Origin: Rhizobium sp. RM | GTDB taxonomy: Bacteria > Pseudomonadota > Alphaproteobacteria > Rhizobiales > Rhizobiaceae | NCBI RefSeq assembly: GCF_013390595.1 | Contig: NZ_JACAWV010000007.1 | Coordinates: 806,001-870,000 of the forward strand | Direction: 5' to 3' | Length of the DNA stretch: 64,000 nucleotides | Part shown: positions 61,121 through 64,000 of the stretch, piece after piece | Numbering within the stretch: the first letter of the stretch is position 1 | Layout of the letters: each line of letters begins with the position of its first letter | Notes under the pieces: model-generated | Databases searched by the model: none | The model's input: only the letters and a program-made list of their open reading frames with translations | What the model was told of the DNA's origin: nothing | Program-made: the position numbers and the translations under genes

Positions 61121-64000
61121 ATGGCGATCAAAGCAAGCATTTATCATCTGACGCATTACAAATACGACAATCCGGTCCGGCTCGGCCCCCAAATCATAAG
61201 ACTGAAACCTGCCTCTCACTCCAGAACCCGCGTCATCAGCCATTCGCTTCGGGTTTCTCCTTCCAACCACTTCGTCAATCTTCAACAGGACCCTTACGGC
61301 AACTATCTCGCCCGCTTCGTGTTTCCCGACCCGGTCACGGAACTGAAGATCGAGGTTGATCTTGTCGCCGATATGACCGTTTACAACCCGTTCGACTTCT
61401 TTGTGGAAGAAACGGCAACCAAATGGCCATTTGACTATCCAGAGACGCTGCAGGACGATCTATCCATCTATACGAAACCCGAACCGACGGGACCGCTGCT
61501 GACCGCCCTTCTGAAAACCATCGACCGGTCGCCCGACCAGCCAACAGTGGATATGGTTGTGGGTCTCAACGCCCGCCTCCAGCAGGAAATCGGTTACGTC
61601 ATCCGTATGGAACCCGGTGTTCAGGAACCGGAAGAAACACTGGCATCCGGCAAGGGATCGTGCCGTGACACAAGCTGGTTGCTTGTACAGATTCTAAGGC
61701 ACCTCGGTTTTGCAGCCCGTTTCGTCTCCGGCTATCTCATCCAGTTGACGCCTGACCTCAAAGCCCTGGACGGCCCCTCTGGAACCGAGGTGGACTTCAC
61801 GGACCTGCACGCGTGGGCGGAAGTCTACCTGCCGGGCGCCGGTTGGGTTGGGCTTGACCCGACTTCGGGGCTGCTGACCGGCGAAAGCCATATCCCTCTT
61901 GCGGCGACACCCCATTACCGCAACGCTGCTCCCATTTCGGGCGGTTATTTTGGCCAGGCCAACACCGAATTCGCCTTCGATATGCAGGTGCGGCGTATCG
62001 CCGAAACACCTCGCATCACCAAGCCTTTTTCCGACGAGAGCTGGGACGAACTCAACGCGCTCGGCGAAGATGTCGACCGGGTTCTGACGGCGCATGATGT
62101 CCGTCTGACCATGGGCGGTGAGCCCACCTTCGTTTCGATCGATGATTTCGAATCAGAAGAATGGAACACAGGCGCTGTCGGACCAACCAAGCGCGATAAG
62201 GCTGACACCCTCATTCGCCGCCTGCGCGAGCGTTTCGCGCCGGGCGGCTTTCTGCATTACGGGCAAGGGAAATGGTATCCAGGCGAAAGCCTGCCACGTT
62301 GGACATTCTCGCTTTACTGGAGAAAGGACGGATTGCCTGTTTGGCAAAACCCCTCCCTGATAGCGCAGGAGGGTGTGCAGACCGACGTAACAGAGAAAGA
62401 CGCCAACCGATTGCTCAGCGCGATTGCCACGGAACTCAACATCGAGCCTGATATGGTAATGCCCGCCTTTGAAGACCCTGGCGAATGGATTTTAAAGGAA
62501 GCCAACCTTCCCGAAAATGTCGATCCCGCCAATTCCAAGCTGAAGGACCCTGAAGAGCGAAGCCGTCTGGCCAAGGTATTCGACCGCGGTTTGACACAAC
62601 CGACGGGGTATATCTTGCCGGTGCAGGTATGGAACAGCCGCGCCAACGGACACCGCTGGGTCAGCGAAAAATGGCGCACGCGGCGCGGACGTATTTTCCT
62701 TGTGCCGGGAGACAGCCCGGTCGGTTACCGCTTGCCACTCAATTCCCTGCCGTGGATCACACCCTCGCAATATCCCTATATAAACCCGCTCGATCCGAGT
62801 GTGGAACGCCAGCCGCTGCCGGATTTCCGAGGCGAAAAGGGACATGCACAACAGGCCGCGCATTTTCAGCCGTTTGAGACAAGCAGCCAGCCAACCCAAC
62901 GCTCTCAGGAAGCCGAAATTGCAGGACATATCCGTACTGCCATCTCCGTCGAACCCAAGGACGGACGACTTTGCGTGTTCATGCCTCCAACAGTCACACT
63001 CGAGGAATATCTGGACCTGATCGCCTCGACAGAACGCGCGGCCGCAAGCCTTGGACTTCAGGTCCATATCGAAGGTTACGCTCCACCGCATGACGAGCGA
63101 CTGAATGTCATTCGGGTTGCCCCCGATCCGGGCGTTATCGAGGTCAACATTCATCCGGCCTCGAGCTGGAAAGACTGCGTCGATATCACCACGACAATTT
63201 ACGATGAGGCACGACAATCCCGGCTTGGTGCTGACAAATTCATGATCGATGGTCGTCACACCGGAACCGGCGGCGGCAACCACGTCGTTGTTGGCGGTGC
63301 CAATCCGAATGACAGCCCGTTCCTGCGCCGTCCCGATCTCTTGAAGAGTCTTGTCCTGCATTGGCAGCGCCACCCGTCTCTTTCCTATCTGTTCTCGGGC
63401 CTGTTCATCGGTCCGACAAGTCAGGCGCCGCGCATTGACGAGGCCCGTCACGACAGCCTGTACGAGCTGGAAATCGCCCTGGCTCAGGTTCCGTCACCCG
63501 GAGAAGGCATTCCGCCTCTGCCGTGGCTGGTCGACCGCCTATTCCGCAATCTTCTCGTTGATGTCACCGGCAACACGCATCGCGCCGAAATCTGCATCGA
63601 CAAGATGTTCTCGCCGGATGGACCGACCGGGCGTCTTGGCCTGGTGGAATTCCGTGGTTTTGAAATGCCGCCGAATGCGCGCATGTCTCTGGCACAACAA
63701 TTGTTGGTCCGTTCACTGATCGCGCGCTTCTGGAAAAACCCGGCCAGCGGCAAATTCGTGCGCTGGGGCACGTCGCTCGCCGATCGCTTCATGCTGCCAC
63801 ATTACATCTGGGCAGACTTTCTCGACGTTCTGACAGATCTGCGGACCAATGGCTTCGATCTGAAACCGGAATGGTTCGTTGCCCAGCAGGAGTTCCGTTT
63901 TCCGTTCTTCGGCGAGGTGGAATACGAAGGAGCAAAGCTGGAGTTGCGACAGGCCCTGGAACCCTGGCACGTCATGGGTGAGCAGGGCGCAATCGGCGGA
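61121..64000 (+). CDS. Transglutaminase-like/DUF2126 family protein (3' truncated)
   Basis: The first 960 codons are seen; the frame runs off the right edge with no stop. An N-terminal bacterial transglutaminase-like domain ([18 protein letters not shown], and a triad of Cys in [10 protein letters not shown], His in [10 protein letters not shown] and Asp in LDPTSGL) is followed by the long DUF2126 region ([50 protein letters not shown]). Full members reach about 1,100 residues. It is divergent from the ABC protein across a 280-bp region. Confidence 0.93.
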   Translation, partial: MAIKASIYHLTHYKYDNPVRLGPQIIRLKPASHSRTRVISHSLRVSPSNHFVNLQQDPYGNYLARFVFPDPVTELKIEVDLVADMTVYNPFDFFVEETATKWPFDYPETLQDDLSIYTKPEPTGPLLTALLKTIDRSPDQPTVDMVVGLNARLQQEIGYVIRMEPGVQEPEETLASGKGSCRDTSWLLVQILRHLGFAARFVSGYLIQLTPDLKALDGPSGTEVDFTDLHAWAEVYLPGAGWVGLDPTSGLLTGESHIPLAATPHYRNAAPISGGYFGQANTEFAFDMQVRRIAETPRITKPFSDESWDELNALGEDVDRVLTAHDVRLTMGGEPTFVSIDDFESEEWNTGAVGPTKRDKADTLIRRLRERFAPGGFLHYGQGKWYPGESLPRWTFSLYWRKDGLPVWQNPSLIAQEGVQTDVTEKDANRLLSAIATELNIEPDMVMPAFEDPGEWILKEANLPENVDPANSKLKDPEERSRLAKVFDRGLTQPTGYILPVQVWNSRANGHRWVSEKWRTRRGRIFLVPGDSPVGYRLPLNSLPWITPSQYPYINPLDPSVERQPLPDFRGEKGHAQQAAHFQPFETSSQPTQRSQEAEIAGHIRTAISVEPKDGRLCVFMPPTVTLEEYLDLIASTERAAASLGLQVHIEGYAPPHDERLNVIRVAPDPGVIEVNIHPASSWKDCVDITTTIYDEARQSRLGADKFMIDGRHTGTGGGNHVVVGGANPNDSPFLRRPDLLKSLVLHWQRHPSLSYLFSGLFIGPTSQAPRIDEARHDSLYELEIALAQVPSPGEGIPPLPWLVDRLFRNLLVDVTGNTHRAEICIDKMFSPDGPTGRLGLVEFRGFEMPPNARMSLAQQLLVRSLIARFWKNPASGKFVRWGTSLADRFMLPHYIWADFLDVLTDLRTNGFDLKPEWFVAQQEFRFPFFGEVEYEGAKLELRQALEPWHVMGEQGAIGG

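Overview
The window looks like chromosomal DNA of a Rhizobiaceae member, most likely the Agrobacterium/Rhizobium group. Evidence includes the small RNA gene lying between an N-formylglutamate amidohydrolase/CpdR pair and an inositol-monophosphatase-family gene (the known mmgR/suhB-RNA location), a rhizobial-type flagellin, a chemoreceptor with a C-terminal WEEF tail, the NasS/NasT nitrate control pair, a Hsp20 gene with a ROSE-like leader, and moderately high GC throughout. No insertion sequence, CRISPR array or phage gene was recognised. Both edges cut genes.

Layout. 1-2243: the end of an inositol-dehydrogenase-like gene, then a small SnoaL / NAD(P)-binding protein / HxlR regulator group. 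2317-10898: a catabolic operon with an ABC importer (binding protein, two permeases, ATPase), an N-carbamoyl-D-amino-acid amidohydrolase, an XRE-cupin regulator, an adenine-deaminase-like amidohydrolase and a D-serine-dehydratase-like PLP enzyme. 11000-16998: a chemoreceptor, tRNA-Val, CpdR, N-formylglutamate amidohydrolase, an MmgR-type sRNA, a HisN-like phosphatase and an alpha/beta hydrolase. 17058-21917: a possible further sRNA, cytochrome b561 with YceI, Hsp20, a BASS-type transporter divergent from a LysR regulator, and a 1-Cys peroxiredoxin.

22265-30183: a complete kdpFABCDE potassium operon preceded by an additional 27-residue membrane peptide. 30150-42522 (minus): a nitrate assimilation locus with nasST followed by nrtABC-nirBD-nasA-cysG. 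Its leader has a sigma-54 promoter, an ANTAR-type RNA hairpin and a terminator, so the locus is probably controlled both by nitrogen status and by nitrate-dependent antitermination. 42610-49749: a 5-oxoprolinase locus (GntR regulator, NRAMP-like carrier, PxpA, DUF1445 protein, fused PxpBC) that also carries a fused biotin carboxylase/BCCP.

49974-53445: a DMT transporter and an arginase / ornithine cyclodeaminase / Lrp arginine-catabolism group. 53547-58157: tRNA-Gln, an unusually long lone flagellin, a polysaccharide deacetylase and an ATP-grasp protein; this is the most accessory-looking part. 58249-64000: a YciA thioesterase, a small membrane protein, an ABC exporter whose ATPase motifs are all degraded, and the first 960 codons of a transglutaminase/DUF2126 protein.

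The most interesting systems are the ureide/D-amino-acid operon (2.4-10.9 kb), which could be a hydantoin-like pathway using an adenine-deaminase-type enzyme, and the biotin-containing 5-oxoprolinase operon, which rebuilds the domain set of urea carboxylase from separate polypeptides. All functions are inferred from sequence reading alone; no database search was run.
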